Below, piece after piece: positions 20,166 to 34,125 of a stretch of DNA of 64,000 nt (position 1 is its first letter; the number at the start of each line of letters is the position of its first letter). A model generated the notes under the pieces. The model was given only the letters and a program-made list of their open reading frames with translations, was not told the origin of the DNA and searched no databases. Both the position numbers and the translations under genes were made by a program. The stretch comes from Strongylocentrotus purpuratus (taxonomy: Eukaryota; Echinodermata; Echinoidea; Camarodonta; Strongylocentrotidae), in assembly GCF_000002235.5 (NCBI RefSeq), contig NW_022145544.1, positions 1,032,501-1,096,500 of the forward strand, in the 5' to 3' direction.

Positions 20166-23100
20166 ACCCGTTCTAAGGACACCAAGTATGTATGCCTGCA
20201 GGGTAGTTCCATGCGACGCACAGCTGTAACTCCTTTTTCTGAGGGAGTAGGTAATTCCCAAAGACCCTTAAATATGAATTTGCATCTTTGCTCCTTGCTC
20301 AGACAGTTTGATACATGCTCTAATAACAGTTGTACTGCAGTCCTTTTTGAAAAACTTGTCCATTCCACAATCTTCCTTAGTCCCAGCAGTATACCATACC
20401 AGTAACTGTAAACATAACCTAGAGCCCAAAACACACACACAAAATTGAAGCCCAGGACAAATGCTGTCTAAACGATATTGCCAGAGCTTATGTTGGATAA
20501 CTTTCTACGCAATCCTTGACTTACAGTCCTGGATTCGGTTTTTTCTAATTATTTCCAAGATTCAGAGAAGTTTGCATCTACAAAGTGTGATTTACCCTCG
20601 CAAGATCTTTTGAAGGGGTTTGAAAAAAAATGATCTAAGGCATGATAGCTGACCTCATGAACATTCTATTGAGATACTGATTTCAAATTTCATCAAGAAA
20701 AGTATCCTTCATTTATTGGTGCAGAAGTTAGTTCCTTCTCTTACAACTAATTTGACAAAATCTTGGAAAGAAAAGAAAACTTTTCCCATCTGTATATGAT
20801 GAGGATTATCATCACTGCTGAATGTAATTATCCATTTATGGCCTATGTTTTTTTTATTTCCAAGGGGATGGGGAGAAGGATTATTTCCAGCATGCTTGTA
20901 CATATATCATATATGTATATTTGGCAATATTTAGTTGAATAGTCTATATTCATTTTAATATTTTATTACAATTTTGCAATAAGGTTGTTAACTTATTTTA
21001 TCACAGACTGAAATGTGCACAGAAAAGCCAAATTAGTTGATTATATGGAAGCCAACATTGGTTCAAGCAATTAAATTCAGTGCACTTTTCAGCTAATTAG
21101 TGTATATCAGGTAGTGTTTGTGTTTTTTCTACATATGTGCAAATTGTGTATAAAGAAAGATCTTCCTAATTCAAATTAGAATTTGTAGATAGCAAATTTG
21201 ATACCTTTGCTGAAAATCACTTTTATATTTGTTAATTATCCATGCTGTATACTGTATGATATAAATGATTCTTGTGCAAGATGCTTTATAAGATTTCTAT
21301 GGATATACTCTATGTTGGAGCTAGAATCATATTTGGTTGCAGATTACATTTATCTCAACTTACCTGATAACTTCTAATGAGGACCACTCTTTATGTTACA
21401 TCTGACACATTATTTCTAATTTTTCAATCTTTGGAGAGTGGCAACCACTTAAAAGATAATCTTGAGTTTTGGGTGATTGAAATATAATTATGGAGAAACT
21501 GTCTTCAAGTGATTTCAGATTGTTCAATATGTTATGTATAAGAACCACCACAAACTATGGGGTAGGAAGGTAGGAAGACTAATTTGCAGTCCCATTTTTA
21601 AAACTTGTTGCGCTTACCATTCTTTGCCTGTTATTCCGACATGAATTTTGTACAAGATTTATTTTTGGCAGTTCTTATTTATTGTAGCATTTGGTTGGAT
21701 TCCTCACCATCTGTTTACATATGTGGTGCTGCTGTGCATGGAAAAACAAACAATAAAACAAACTTAGAAATAGATACAGTATTGAATAACACATTTGACT
21801 ATACATAAATAATTTATTAATGTTCAATTTTCAATTTCCTTGTCTTTAGAATTGGTTTTGGGATATTTGTTTATTCATCAATGATGTTAAACATTAATAA
21901 TGCAAATTTTATGTCTGTCAGAAGGAAGATTCAGAATTCTATCTTATGAAAATTATTCTCAAATCAGAGCAAATTTTATCACCTTTCAGGGGAAAAATGA
22001 ATAGTCTATATGGAAATGAAATCACCCCATGTTAAGTGTGCTAATCTATATCCTTTTTGAATGAAACAACCTTAGTATGCTTTGATCAATAGTTATTTAA
22101 ACAGTCTAGATGCCAATAGGTCCATTGTTTCATATATGAAAACATGTATTATAATTAACATGATTTAATCTATATCTACTAACTTTAGAGGTAAGTTGAA
22201 TCAATCAAAATGAAATACAGCAAGCAGAAGCCTGCAGAGGCATATCAAGTTCATATGGTACAATGTAGTTCAATTGTAGTAAAAGAATGATATTCCCCAT
22301 TTATGGGTATTCATTGTTAAGCAAGGTAACTAGTGTGTTGTAATGTTATACAACAAAGCCTGGAACTGGAGTCTTTGTTTTATTAAATAAAAACTTCCCC
22401 AATTTAGCTATTTGAATTCAAGGAAAAGCACAAAGTAGTATATTGCATTACATTATTCACCATCACATTTTTTTCATTAGGAAGAAAGGGTGGTATCAAA
22501 AGTTACTATGAATATTTCTGTAATTATGGAATATGATGATTTTGACGCTCATTGAAGTTGTCATTTTACAAAATATCTGTGACTGCGAGAAAGTAATTTT
22601 GTCAGGGTCACTGACATTGATCATTCATGGCCCCTTGATATATTGACTATGGTGCACACATATGAAGTTTACATTTACCACAGACAGACTGTATGGTGAG
22701 ATCATTCTGATGTTGTCTCACAGATTGTTTTTGCATCTTGTTACATTGGGCAATCTACTTAATTATGAGCTGATTCGATTTCTGGTTTATAGTTCTTGAG
22801 AGTTCTGTGATAGAGATGCAGTTATTAAAGGAATTACTTATAACTTTACATAGAAGTAAAGGTAGTTGTAAATGAATTCTGTCTTAACATGTGAGAAAAA
22901 AATATCCATAGAAGTTGTCAATGTTAATTCTTTAAAGATGTGACAAAATGCATGTCGATTTTCTGTGATGATTTTTATAAACCATATTATATGTTACTCC
23001 AACATTACTCTAACATTATGAATAAGGGGATTAATTTCAAATAAATTCCATGTAATTGTCGGCCCAGGCAATATGGTTTTAATTTCTATACCATTTTGGG

Positions 23101-23560
23101 GCTCATTTTTTATAATCTCCATTTGAAGAAAAATTGATAGCACCATTTATGTTAATTTATCTAGAGCTGTTCATTTGCTTATCTTTCAACAGTTCAGAGA
23201 GCCAGCAACACATCATGTATTAAAACTCTCCTAGTCTTTTGTGTTATACTTGATATTTTTTTCAATCAGAAAAGTTTGATTATAAAGCATTATGTGTGAA
23301 ATAACATTTCACATGACTATACATTTTATCTTTTAATGTCTTTGTGTCCCTAAACACCTTATTTGCTGTATTCATTTTTTTTCTTCTGACGTATAGAGAT
23401 ATGATAATTTCTCACTGAAACACAAGCAGTGATTAGCTTGGGTAATAATTTCTTGTGACTGGTTGTAAATACAAAGAAGAAGCTGTGTACAAAATATATC
23501 AGAAATATGTTCATAATGCTATAAAATAGAATTAAAATGATATTTTGTAAACTCACTCAA
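20166..23560 (+). other. Probable DYM 3' UTR and downstream flank
   Basis: AT-rich sequence without recognisable genes or repeats. Candidate polyadenylation signals are ATTAAA at 21070-21075, AATAAA at 21752-21757 and AATAAA at 22386-22391; the true 3' end cannot be chosen from sequence alone. Short open frames here show no family resemblance. Confidence 0.4.
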
Positions 23561-23599
23561 CCTTCTGCCTTTCATGTGGTTCAAAAGATGTTTGAATGT

Positions 23600-24980
23600 A
23601 GAGAATGGTGAAGGGGAAGTGATGTAGTGGAAGAGGAAGGGTAAACTGACGAGAGAGAAAGAGTGATAGGGGGAGAGGGGAGAGAGAGATAGAGAGAGAA
23701 AGGTGGAGAGGAGGTTGTGTAAGGGCTATCAGAAGAAGCTCACCTGTTTTGATTGGTTTCTTTTATATCTTTTTTTTTTGTGTGTGTGTTGTTGATTTCT
23801 TTTATTTGTTTTGTTTTGTTTTTCTTCCTTTTCATTTCTTTAATCCTTTCATTTTCGTTTCATTTTGTTTTGTTTTGTTTTGATACATTGCATTGTACCA
23901 TACGGTGTTGAGCAAAGAGCTTGCCATATGTTGCACGTTTGGATGAAAGTGGAGTATGAAACAAACATGTCCATGTTTGGAAATTTGTTTAACTTGTATG
24001 GAGGTCTTTTGATTCTAGAAGTTTGAGAGAGATTAGATCAATTGAGAACAAGGGAAATAGATTCAATCTTGAAGTGTCGTCCGCCTTTGAGATCAATTTA
24101 CTACTAACCATGTAACTTCCTTCATCGTTTAAACATTCCCGTAACGCTTCCCTACGTGTCCTTTCTCTCGTATCTTCGATTATGTGCTGAACACAAAGAG
24201 AATTGGAAGAGGAAAAATGATAAATCTTCTATTTTGGAGAGGAGTGCGAGTCAATATCAACGGCGGCATGCCTTCAAAAGAATTTGGCGGCAAAATCCCA
24301 CTCAAATGAGATAGCATGTCCTTGTGAATTACTCTCATAAATTTCCACCCTGATAATAAGTCGTGTATTCTATCATGTTCCAATAAACTACTCAGCCTAC
24401 GGTACCCATTTTGTCGTCTCACTGAGCTCTCTTGCTCGTAGGACAGGCATATCAGTTTGGCTCGTTGTTGTTATATTCTCTCTCTGCTGGTTTGTAGCCC
24501 GGCTCTCGGACCTAAATGTGTTCAGGCGCCAGCCCCGGATATGGAACTGGCACCGCTGCTTATCCCCCTTCGCACAAAAGTTACATTCGGAATAGAAAAG
24601 GAAAAGAAAATGAACAAATACGTGGAAATGTCATCCTAATAACAATAAATAAGCCTTATATTGTCGAGTCTTGCCACACAATCAACTTTGCAATAAAAAA
24701 AAAGGGAGCGACTGATCAACAAATACATATTGCATTGTCCGACTGCTGCGAGATTGCACTCATTACCATTTCAAATGAAAACATATTTTTTCAGTTATTG
24801 TATTACCGGCTCCACATCGGCTCCACATATGAATAATATATAAAGAGTCCATTATCAGCCCCTTTTCTTTCTCTTACAACTTTATTCTAGATTTGTGTCT
24901 ATTATTCTTTTTCTTTTGGTGTAACCGCATTAAGATCTTTAAAACGCACCATCCAGCTCGCCTCTCTTCTTTCTTTTCTC
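23600..24980. other. Intergenic, GA-rich and T-rich stretches
   Basis: 23650-23715 is GA-rich; 23760-23880 is TTTG-rich. From 24180 to 24640 CpG is more frequent and small open frames occur on both strands, but none resembles a family I know and no exon structure is convincing. Confidence 0.3.
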
Positions 24981-25036
24981 TCCCCCCCCCCCCCTCTCTC
25001 TCTCTCTCTTCATCTCTCTCTCTCTCTTTTTTTCTA

Positions 25037-25067
<31 letters not shown>

Positions 25068-25079
25068 ATTCATCTCTCT

Positions 25080-25142
<63 letters not shown>
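24979..25142. repeat. CT microsatellite
   Basis: Nearly continuous TC dinucleotides on the plus strand, opening with a short C run. Serine/leucine or arginine/glutamate frames over it are artefacts. Confidence 0.95.
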
Positions 25143-25143
<1 letters not shown>

Positions 25144-25448
25144 GAGTATCTCTTGTATTTCTTTTTCCTTCTTGACCGTTTTCTCTCTAATCTATAACTC
25201 ATTCTTACTTCTCTCATATGAATAATCTCGCCCCTCCCTCTCGACCCCTTTCTCTTAACATTTTCCTAATCTTTGTCTCATTCGATTTCATTCTTTCTGA
25301 TGAAATTTAATGTTTATTTCATCTTTATCTGTATATGCCTTCCTCTGTATCTCCATTCATTTGGTCTCTCCTTCTTTCTCGTATCGCCCATGCAGTCAGT
25401 CTCTCCCTCAGACTATCTTCTGCATGATCTGGGCCTTTCCTCCTCCTT

Positions 25449-25830
25449 CTATCTATCATAATCCATAATACACTCTCCCTCCAATCTATTCATGTCAGTC
25501 ATCAAAGTTGTATCTTTTAATCTAAAAAGCTCATTACCCAAATTTGTCTCGCTATTAGGGCTGGGAGAGTCATCGGCGCTACTGCGGAAGCCCCCGTACA
25601 CGGCATCATCAGTCGCCTGGATCTCGGTGGGAATATATACGAGCACTGATGAAACTACCCATCGAGATGCGAATTGATATTGTACTACAATGGCTCATTA
25701 GATTGATGATGACGCCAATGCTATATCCACCCGAGTTTCCATCAGACCAAAACGTAGTATTGGTATAAGGTGTCTTTATGACCGGTCTAGCCCATCCGTC
25801 TCTATCTCTTAGGATTTGATTGGTCAAAAA
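25449..25830 (-). pseudogene. Protein-like segment of unknown family, possible exon or frameshifted remnant
   Basis: On the minus strand, one frame (25827 down to about 25690) reads TPYTNTTFWSDGNSGGYSIG. A second frame (from about 25690 down to a stop at 25449) reads QFASRWVVSSVLVYIPTEIQ, DDAVYGGFRSSADDSPSPNS and ends GECIMDYDR. Composition, CpG and the mix of residues look coding, unlike neighbouring AT-rich frames. The first frame also runs on past the change point, so the join may be a frameshift or an unrecognised intron. No motif identifies a family. Confidence 0.3.
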
Positions 25831-27100
25831 GTTTGCCGATGTTCACCACTTTCCTTTCTACCAGTCCGTTCTAATAGAAATTGAGGTCAGACACGGACAT
25901 GCAAGAGTGGCATGGATGGTTAAAGTACAAAGTCACATTTATTCTAATGAAAACTGATTATTAATACCCAGTTCTGATTGCTTACATTTTCACTTCTCTC
26001 CCAATCTCTACTTTACTCTTCTAACATGATCACCATTTTACTGATTTTTTTTATTTTTCATCTCGATGATGTTCCTAATCCCGTTCTCGTGTTATAAATG
26101 TAAAATTAAGTTCACAAGAACATGCAGAAAAATGGTTAGGAAGGTATTAGGGGACAGACGAGGCATTTACTGAGTAAAACTAATTTTCTGAAGAAAGAAA
26201 GGGTTCTTACATTTTCAATCATAAAAACATTTTATGAAATTAGATCTGTTCGAGGACAATATAGGCAATAAATAATTGTCGGGGGAAATGTAAAGAACGC
26301 ACACGGGGTATTATTTGCATTTGTGTAACAACGTATAAGTGGTTTCGCAAAAAAGTTTTAATTTTGCTAATAAGCTAGCGTCATCTTTGATGTGAAAGAG
26401 AATGAAAATGAATGAAAGCTCAAAAATTCCAGAGGCATGCAAACATGAGGAGAGGAACAAACCTGAGTTGAGATGCTACTATAGATGTCGGTTACGGTAA
26501 TGAGAAATGAATCTCATCAATAATAACTCAAAGATCCTGCTCCTACTGCTCTCACAATGCATAAAGAATGATGCGGAAATTTCAATTGCAAATGAGAATT
26601 AATAATGATGATACGATCACTCATGAAAATAAGCTCGGGCGCCAAAAAAGATCGTTCACCCCGTTTTTTACATAACTGGCAGACGTCAACTGCAGACGAC
26701 CATAATGGAGATTATGCTTTCCAATTCATTAATGGGGGAGCATCCAGGGACCAGGGTGGAAGGGGTGGTGGTGGTGGTGGTAGGATGGGGAGGAGGGGGT
26801 TGGTGGTTGGGGGAGGGGAACGGGGTGTAAGAACGCGGAGGAAGGTATACATAAAAGCCTCCGGTGACATGCATGATAAAAATCTTGTTCATCATAATTA
26901 TTTCAGGAAATCACTATGAATCGTGATGTCAAAAATTCAATCCATACATCAACCTTCAACATGCTCAAGTTACGACAAGTTTATAGGATGCCATTAAGCT
27001 TCAACAGGGTTTTCATGACAATGATAAACTTGTCGTTGTTCGACTATAGCATCACCCCTTCACATTAATATGTCCATCATTTCTTTTACATTTTTACCTT
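25831..27100. other. Intergenic, no gene seen
   Basis: Includes a GGT/GGGG-rich stretch at 26750-26825. A 104-codon plus-strand frame (26605-26919) crosses it and is not supported by any family resemblance. Confidence 0.3.
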
Positions 27101-27104
27101 CCAC

Positions 27105-27429
27105 CTCTCTCTCTCTCTCTCTCTCTCTGTCAAGCTAGCAATCTCCCTGTCTTCAGTTTTGTTTATATCTCTGCTCCTAGTTGCCTCTTATTTCACAAAC
27201 TATTTTTGCCTTATAAACAATGGTATTTTACACCCTTCCCTCTATTCTTCCCTCCACATCCCACCCTCCAACCCTCTTCCTTCCCTCCTTTCCTCCTTCC
27301 CTCCATCCATCTCGGTTTTTCTCTCTCTATTCATTCTCTCTCTCTCTCTCTTCCTTTCTCTCTCTCCCCACACACTCTCTCTCTCTCTCGCTCCTTTTCC
27401 TTCTATTCTCTTCGTCCTCTCTCTTCGCT

Positions 27430-27469
<40 letters not shown>

Positions 27470-27560
27470 CCCTCTCTCTCTCTCTCTCTCCTTTTTCTTC
27501 TATGCTCTTCGTCATCCCTCTTAGGCCCCCTCTCTCTCTCTCTCTGTCTCTCACTCTTTC
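27105..27560. repeat. CT-rich microsatellite block
   Basis: Pure TC at 27105-27128, then imperfect CT/CCCT tracts from 27235 to 27560. Overlapping long frames on both strands arise only because the tract lacks stop codons. Confidence 0.92.
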
Positions 27561-28709
27561 TCTCTCATCTCTCCTACCATTCGCATACCTCCCTTTTTTG
27601 TATATCTATAACAAGTTTCTATATTGACAACCGCTGTACAAAATAGAGTTCACGTAACTCCCGCATCTATCATAAAAAAGAACATCACAAAGATTTCCTG
27701 CTTTCTAATTCACATATAGTTCGTTTTACTCATTGATACTGCCTGGAAGTCCGAGCCACTACAGATAATTACGAGATATGAATGCGTTTATTACAGTTCA
27801 ATTTTACTGTCCTTCATGAGAAAAGTACAAGCTCCTAGCAATCAGAAACTCTCCTTGATTTGGTTAGTTATTGTGACCCCGCCCTCAACTCGATCCTAAT
27901 AAAAATTCAATTTTCGTAGAATGATGGTTATGATTGGCTGCAAGCTATCAGTAATTCTAAATGATCAGAAGAGCATTATTTTGTTCAAGTTAATACCTGC
28001 ACTTCCCCTAGTAAACCCTTGAACTTTGTAATTAAGATTACCCCCAAGTTTGACTCGGACATGTACAGACAATGTCTTCACATGGGGAAAAAGTGTTTCT
28101 CCTATTACAAACTCCAAGCTTTCTCTGGCTCTGCCGTGCGCATAATCAGAACTAAGATTGGTGATAAGCTCTAATGTGTTATGACATTCGTTGTCTTTAA
28201 CTTTTAGAAATACAATCAAAGTTTTGAAGATCCTTTAGTAGTATTTACTTTTTTGAACAAATGGAAACGCGGAATATCAACCTCAGATCATTATTTCTAC
28301 ATGACTTGTGTGGATATCGCTATTTCCTTTATCTCTTTAACATCTTGTATTCTCTTAATAGTATTATCTTCTAAATCGCTCAACTATTGGATCCTGAACC
28401 ACCATTTAGTGAATCATAACGTTTGGGCTCTAATCTTTATTTACCTGGTACGTACCCTCGTTTACATTTTGAATTCAATCGTGCCTTTATATACTCTTTT
28501 GAAAATACTTTATGTTCCTACGTCTGTTGAAAAGAAGACAATATCAGAAATCGATTTCAGAAACGAGCAATCAGGGACGACATGCCTGCGTGTGCGTGTG
28601 GGTGTCTATCTCCCTCTCTCCAAATCAAAATGAAAAAGAAATTGCTGAAGGAGGAAAAAAAGACTGGAAAAAGGGGATTAGCCTAACGACTCTACTGTCT
28701 CTTCTGCAG

Positions 28710-28858
28710 ATGAACTGTCTGCGATCTCGTCTGATGTCGAATTATCTTCATATTTTGGCGGAATCCCTCGTAAAATATGGCGTTATTACTCAGAGTTGTT
28801 TTTGGCCCGCCTTCCTGGTGTCTTGCTCGTTAACTGCGTGCACGCAGAGACACACGAG
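28710..28858 (+). other. Candidate internal exon, unknown product
   Basis: Preceded by CTGTCTCTTCTGCAG, a strong acceptor, and followed by GAG|GTAAAA. In the frame opening after two bases it reads ELSAISSDVELSSYFGGIPR, KIWRYYSELFLARLPGVLL and VNCVHAETHE without a stop and ends in phase 0. No family recognised and no neighbouring exon found, so it may be a coincidence or a non-coding RNA exon. Confidence 0.25.
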
Positions 28859-28859
28859 G

Positions 28860-31790
28860 TAAAATTTGTTTCTGTCCCGTGATATTGAAGTAACAGGGGA
28901 GAAAATGAATTTTGGTTTCCTCCCAAATTAGATGAGCCATGCTGGGACCTCTACTTTTATTGTTGTTCTATACTAGTTAAGCAATTCTTAACGAATATAA
29001 AAAAAATCAATGTTAACTCAGGAATTTAAAAAGAAAGTACAATTTGGGGAGGATATGACAATGAGATCTAGATGAAAATAGTCATCCTGAACACGGACTC
29101 GAGAGGAAATATTTGGAAATAGAATAAAATGGGAAGATGGAATAGTAAACAATTGATGAAAAGGACATAAATGATAACTTTCATAAGATACAGAGACAGT
29201 AAATCTTCTTTCAAAGATGGCTATACCCCAGACAACTATCTCCAAGTAAAAAATGCCATCGGTCATCTACCCCCGACAGCTACCCTCTTAGAAAATCTAC
29301 CTCCCAGTGATTACTCCTTCTTGACGTTGTTATCATAGTTATCCGGGGGTAATTTTCCTAGGTGTTAGTTATCCTAGAAAAAGGTATCCGGGAAAGTATT
29401 CGTGGTGGTGGGGGGGGGGGGGGTAGTTGTTCGGATGTAATATTAAGAGGGAGCTTCCCTTATCATATATTAAAATGTGAGGGGAAAGAAACTATAGAGG
29501 AGTACTGATGAAGAAAGCATGATAGAATGACACTAGATCATATTCTTGAATAAAATCGGAAAGAACGATAAAACCATAATATCAAATATGAGGATATAGA
29601 ACATTAAGAAAAGTAGATTGTTTCCGTGCTGAAAATTAATGAAATGAAATGAAAATGAAATGTCATAGCCTTAAATCTTCACTGGACTATTTAAGAGCGC
29701 ATTTCATAACACCTTTATCATATTCACGCTAGCCCACACTAAATTTCAGCATCTCCAACTCCTCAGGAGTCATGGAATGGAAATGAGAATTATTATAATA
29801 ATAATTAAGATTTTTGTCACAGAATTATAATAAGTTTTACGAGATGAATAGGTTGAACCTTTGGCGCTCCAATCATTTGCAGAAGTCTGCTCACTCAGTC
29901 GGGGTCTGTCTAATAGTCGAGACTAAAGTTAGTCCGCTTTTGTGATCTGACCTAATCTCATCAATGGTATATTTGAAGGAATAGGAAGGGATATCTCCGA
30001 TAAACTTCCAACCAAGCTAATTATGTTCCTCTTGAAACCTCACGAATTCTGGACATCTAAAGAAAGGGTGTTCTGCTCGTTTGCAACGTTGCTTCATACA
30101 TCAGTAATGTTAAGGTTTAGATGTATTACCACTCGCGGTAATAGGAGCACAGTTCCATGTACTTCTTGACAAAAAAATATAAAATGATTATAATAAAGCG
30201 TTGCAAAAGTAGATTGACTAACTTCTTCTATGAAGCCAGCACGAAGTATCCTCAAATAATCAAATTAATACTTAATAATTAAAACTGTTTTTGCGTTGTC
30301 ACAAAGATGTCGATTCCTCGCTTAGCTCTCTCTAGTGAGCTTGATACAGCATTTTCAATTTAATGTCAAACATTCAGTCTAAATATTCTATCTCCCTCAG
30401 ACTACCTTCTCTCTGCCTGCCCCACACCTCCCCCCTCCCCCCACCACCACCACCAAGATCTGGATATGCCAATTAGACTCATCAAATGGCAGATAAAATA
30501 TTTTATTATCATATCATTTAATTTACATCCATATCAGTATCGGCGTCGAATTTAAAGCACAGAGTGCTATGAATTTATTATCATGTGGTAACATTACTCT
30601 AATTACGTCTAAAAGTTTTAGTAGTTGCAATATAATATGTTTCATACAAGATGCAGGCCTCCTGATCACATTTATTATCACTCGAATATCACTAACATGT
30701 TTGTTTTAATGAATTATAAGATTATATGCAAGCTTTCGGCTAGCTTCTTATATCATTGTAGACAGGGCATGTTTTCATTAATTAAAGATTGTCCTCAAAT
30801 TCAAACTCTATATTCATTGTTATATGTAAATGAAATAAATGGGTTTAAAAACAGCTAACTTGCTGACAGCATTTACGAGAATACCCGTGTCTCCTTTGCT
30901 AAACTGATAGTGGCCTGTGGCATGTAATACATTTTATATCCAGAGTGACCTTTTGACTTCTATGAATATTTGCTTTAAACGGTTCTGAGGATATCCAACT
31001 CAAAACTTTATATTCCCAACCATAAAGAAAGATCGATAATTTTCTTGTGGCGCCGGCATTCTGTGAAGTCCTTTTTTTTAAGTATCCAACGAATGAGAAC
31101 AGGAACATGAAGAATAACTTCAAACTAAATCTACCAATTTCAATTTCTCTTTCTTTCTAAACGGAATGCCTGAACTTATGTGGGATGTTCGATTTCAGAA
31201 TTGACATTTCAGATTGCAGCTAAGCAAAACGCATGTATCCCATTTTTGAAATTGCGTTAAAAGCGACAACATCAAAGCGGCGTTCCGCCTCTCGCCGACA
31301 ACAATATTGACATGATAAGTCTCAAAAACAGCAATTGTCTGCCGCTCCACTTAAAACTATATACTCTACATGAAGTATGGACATATATATAGTCCGAATC
31401 TCGAACACATTTATCAGTCCAAATCGCACGCGCCTAATTTAAACGAACAGGATTAAAACAAAACAAAAAAGGCTAGATTGGTTGGTGCATGGGCTCACTT
31501 GGTATTTGGAGAGTATAGATTTATTTGTGCATCGGCAAACTTTCTTCTGAGTTCTATTTTACTTATAAAGTATACAAAATTATAAAGATTGATTCCAGGC
31601 AAATGCATGCTGTTGGGGAAAGATGCAATTGTAGATTTACTTTCGTCATTTTTATTTGAAGTGTGCTATTCTTGGCCACCAATAGGAGTAGATGGTACCC
31701 GCAGATACGGGCTGGCGCCAAAGCTTGACAACTCATGCTACTGATACTCTATGAAGAATAACATTGTTTTAAAGAAGAATTAGTTTGATG
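28860..31790. other. Intergenic, no gene seen
   Basis: AT-rich with a G run at 29406-29423 and short C-rich and CAC-rich tracts near 30430-30460. Small open frames only. Confidence 0.3.
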
Positions 31791-31797
31791 AAAAGAC

Positions 31798-31802
31798 AGA
31801 GA

Positions 31803-31840
<38 letters not shown>

Positions 31841-31920
31841 AGAGAGAGGGAGGGAGAGAGAGAGAGAGAGAGAGAGAGTGTGTGGGAGAGAGAAAGAAAG
31901 AGAGAGAGAGAGAGAGAGAA
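31798..31920. repeat. GA microsatellite
   Basis: Imperfect AG dinucleotides with GGGG and GTGTGTG interruptions on the plus strand. Confidence 0.93.
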
Positions 31921-32825
31921 GGGAAAATATGTGGGGGAGAGAATCAAAATGGAATTGGAAGTTCCATCCTGTTGGGAGATCTGAACAACAATAATAAACA
32001 ATAATACTATTTTTATTACAATCTTAACAAATTGTGTAGTACTTTTAACAAAAGTGCCCTACAAAATGGACACCCTTGTAATGTAATCAACCGTACATAC
32101 TCTAATCTTAGAATTACATTTCTAATGTATCACCGCAGCTCACATTTCTTTTATGATGATCTTCCACGATCAATATCTTTGTCGTTTTGAATGATTAATC
32201 TACACTTTGAAAGGCATTTAAATATTTTTTGTTTTTCTTAATTTTAAGTATTTATTTCTCTTAGTTTTGAATTGAAATTATTAAACATGCATAGGCGTGA
32301 GTCGACTTGGGAGGGGCAAACGTAAACAACGGAAATAATGTTTATTCCTAATTTTTAAGGGGGAGTGCAACTACCCATGCCCTCCAGAATCAAAGCGCCT
32401 GCAAACATGATCAAAGTTTTTATAACCGATGACAAACTTTCAAAGAGATCGCTGGATTCAAAAGAACATATACAATATTAATTTTCCTAACGAAATTATT
32501 GCTGAATCGAGTTATTGAAACTGGTTAATTATTCAATTTTTAATTTTCTTAACAACGAAGAGGGGAATACAAATGGTTTAGCGCCCACAATCATCATTTT
32601 CCTTTTTCCATTTAGCAGTCATTTTAAAAAGCCGAGTAGCAAGCGAGATAATTAGACGTCAGATAAAAGCAAAATGTGATATTGTGATCAAGCAGGCTGT
32701 CTAGACGCGGGCTAATTGGCGGTAACGAGTAACGAGTTTTATGACGTTTTGTTCTCCCTATATTGATGATCCCAACCCGAGCTCAAAATGAAATTTTGTC
32801 TACGTTCATAATGGTGTATTGTTGA

Positions 32826-33061
32826 TAGATTTTCTTCTTCTTCCTCTTCTCCTCTATCTCCTTCTTTTTATTCTTCTTCTTTCACCTTTCCTTCTTTTTC
32901 TTTTTCGTATTTCCGTCATTTTCTTTTCTTTTTCTTCTTCTTCTATTTCTTTGTCTTCATTTTCTTCTTCTTCTCCTCCTCCTCCTCCTCCTCCTCCTCC
33001 TCCTCCTCCTCCTTCTTCTACTTCTTCTTTTTTTCTTCTACTTCTTCTTCTTCTTCTTCTA
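32826..33061. repeat. CTT/CTC triplet tract
   Basis: Pyrimidine triplets (TTC, TCC) over about 235 bases, with pure CTC repeats at 32966-33010. Serine/leucine/proline or glutamate/glycine frames are artefacts. Confidence 0.93.
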
Positions 33062-33738
33062 TAACTCCTCACATTATTTTGAAGGCAAGGACAATGAAGT
33101 CGATACAAGTGGTGCTGCGGGTTTTTGGCACGCGGGGCTGTCTAGATAATATTCTGTCCCCAACACATCCCTATCTTGCTTGTCAGTTTCTGGAGTTACC
33201 ACATAATTTCATATTGTTTTTACTTTTTTACAATTCTATAAAGATATTCATATCTAGGGGCAAGATAGAAAAGATTCTTACTCTCGAACAAAATTATCCC
33301 CTGTAAATAAAAAGATGATAACGGACCACTGTCCCTAATGAAAAAAGTTATAATTTCTTTTACCGAGTTCAAATATCAGTAAACGATATCGTAATATAAG
33401 AAAATTTGGTTTATTTCAATTTTAATCTCTCACTATCAATTATAATCTACTCGCCTATAGTGAAATTCCAAGAATTAATATGCAATCTGTTTTCTTGGCT
33501 GTCCAAGATTTGCTTGAACCCACACGAAGCGGGTGCCTGCACCAAATTAGAGTATTATCACTTTTCTTTGAATTGTTATTGCTTTGCCGATATTTTTTGG
33601 CATCAAAAGAAGTAATAATATATTAATAGATTATGATGGTGGTCAACATTTTTCTGGAGTTAAAACTTTCCTATGAGATTGTACGACCACTGAAGATTCT
33701 AACAGAAGCCGTAGATTGACCCGAACGCGAAGACTTAA

Positions 33739-34125
33739 AATAAAGTTGAGTTCTGGTCATCCGATTGCATTGTGAACGAAACGGTGTGGAGTCGATCAGA
33801 AAAAATTGATCATGTAGCATATAAGTATCAGTGTGTACTGCAAGTAGGTTTTGAAGTCATCAACATGATAAGAAATTTGGCCCATACAGTCTTGGAAAAG
33901 GAATAATCACTGTACACAGAAATATGTATATGGGACAACAAACATGTGGCATAAAAATCGGGCCTTATTTATAAACTGTTACTTGTCATATTTAGAATAT
34001 GGAGGCATTTGGAGAGCCATGCTTTTCGGGGAACAATTTTCCTCTGACGTTCTTCCACGCTTGCATAATAACAATAATAATGCTCACAAATTATTTTTCA
34101 CCTCTTCCAAAACTCAACCTTCTCT
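33739..34125 (+). mobile_element. TTAA-flanked MITE, same family as 7921-8279
   Basis: Flanked by TTAA at 33735-33738 and 34126-34129. Ends are AATAAAGTTGAGTTCTGGTC and, from the right, AGAGAAGGTTGAGTTTTGG. Internal CGATCAGAAAAAATTGATCA and GATAAGAAATTTGGCCCAT match the other copies. It is closest to the minus-strand copy at 62719-63104. Confidence 0.85.

Noticed and set aside
24893..25225. Open frames of about 90-110 codons on both strands
   Set aside because: They run over a CT microsatellite; dinucleotide repeats have no stop codon in most frames, and the translations are Ser/Leu or Arg/Glu repeats.
26605..26919. 104-codon plus-strand frame
   Set aside because: Its middle is a GGT/GGG low-complexity stretch and the rest has no recognisable motif.
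27159..27646. Three overlapping plus-strand frames of 121-146 codons
   Set aside because: All cross the same CT-rich tract in different frames, so they are composition artefacts.
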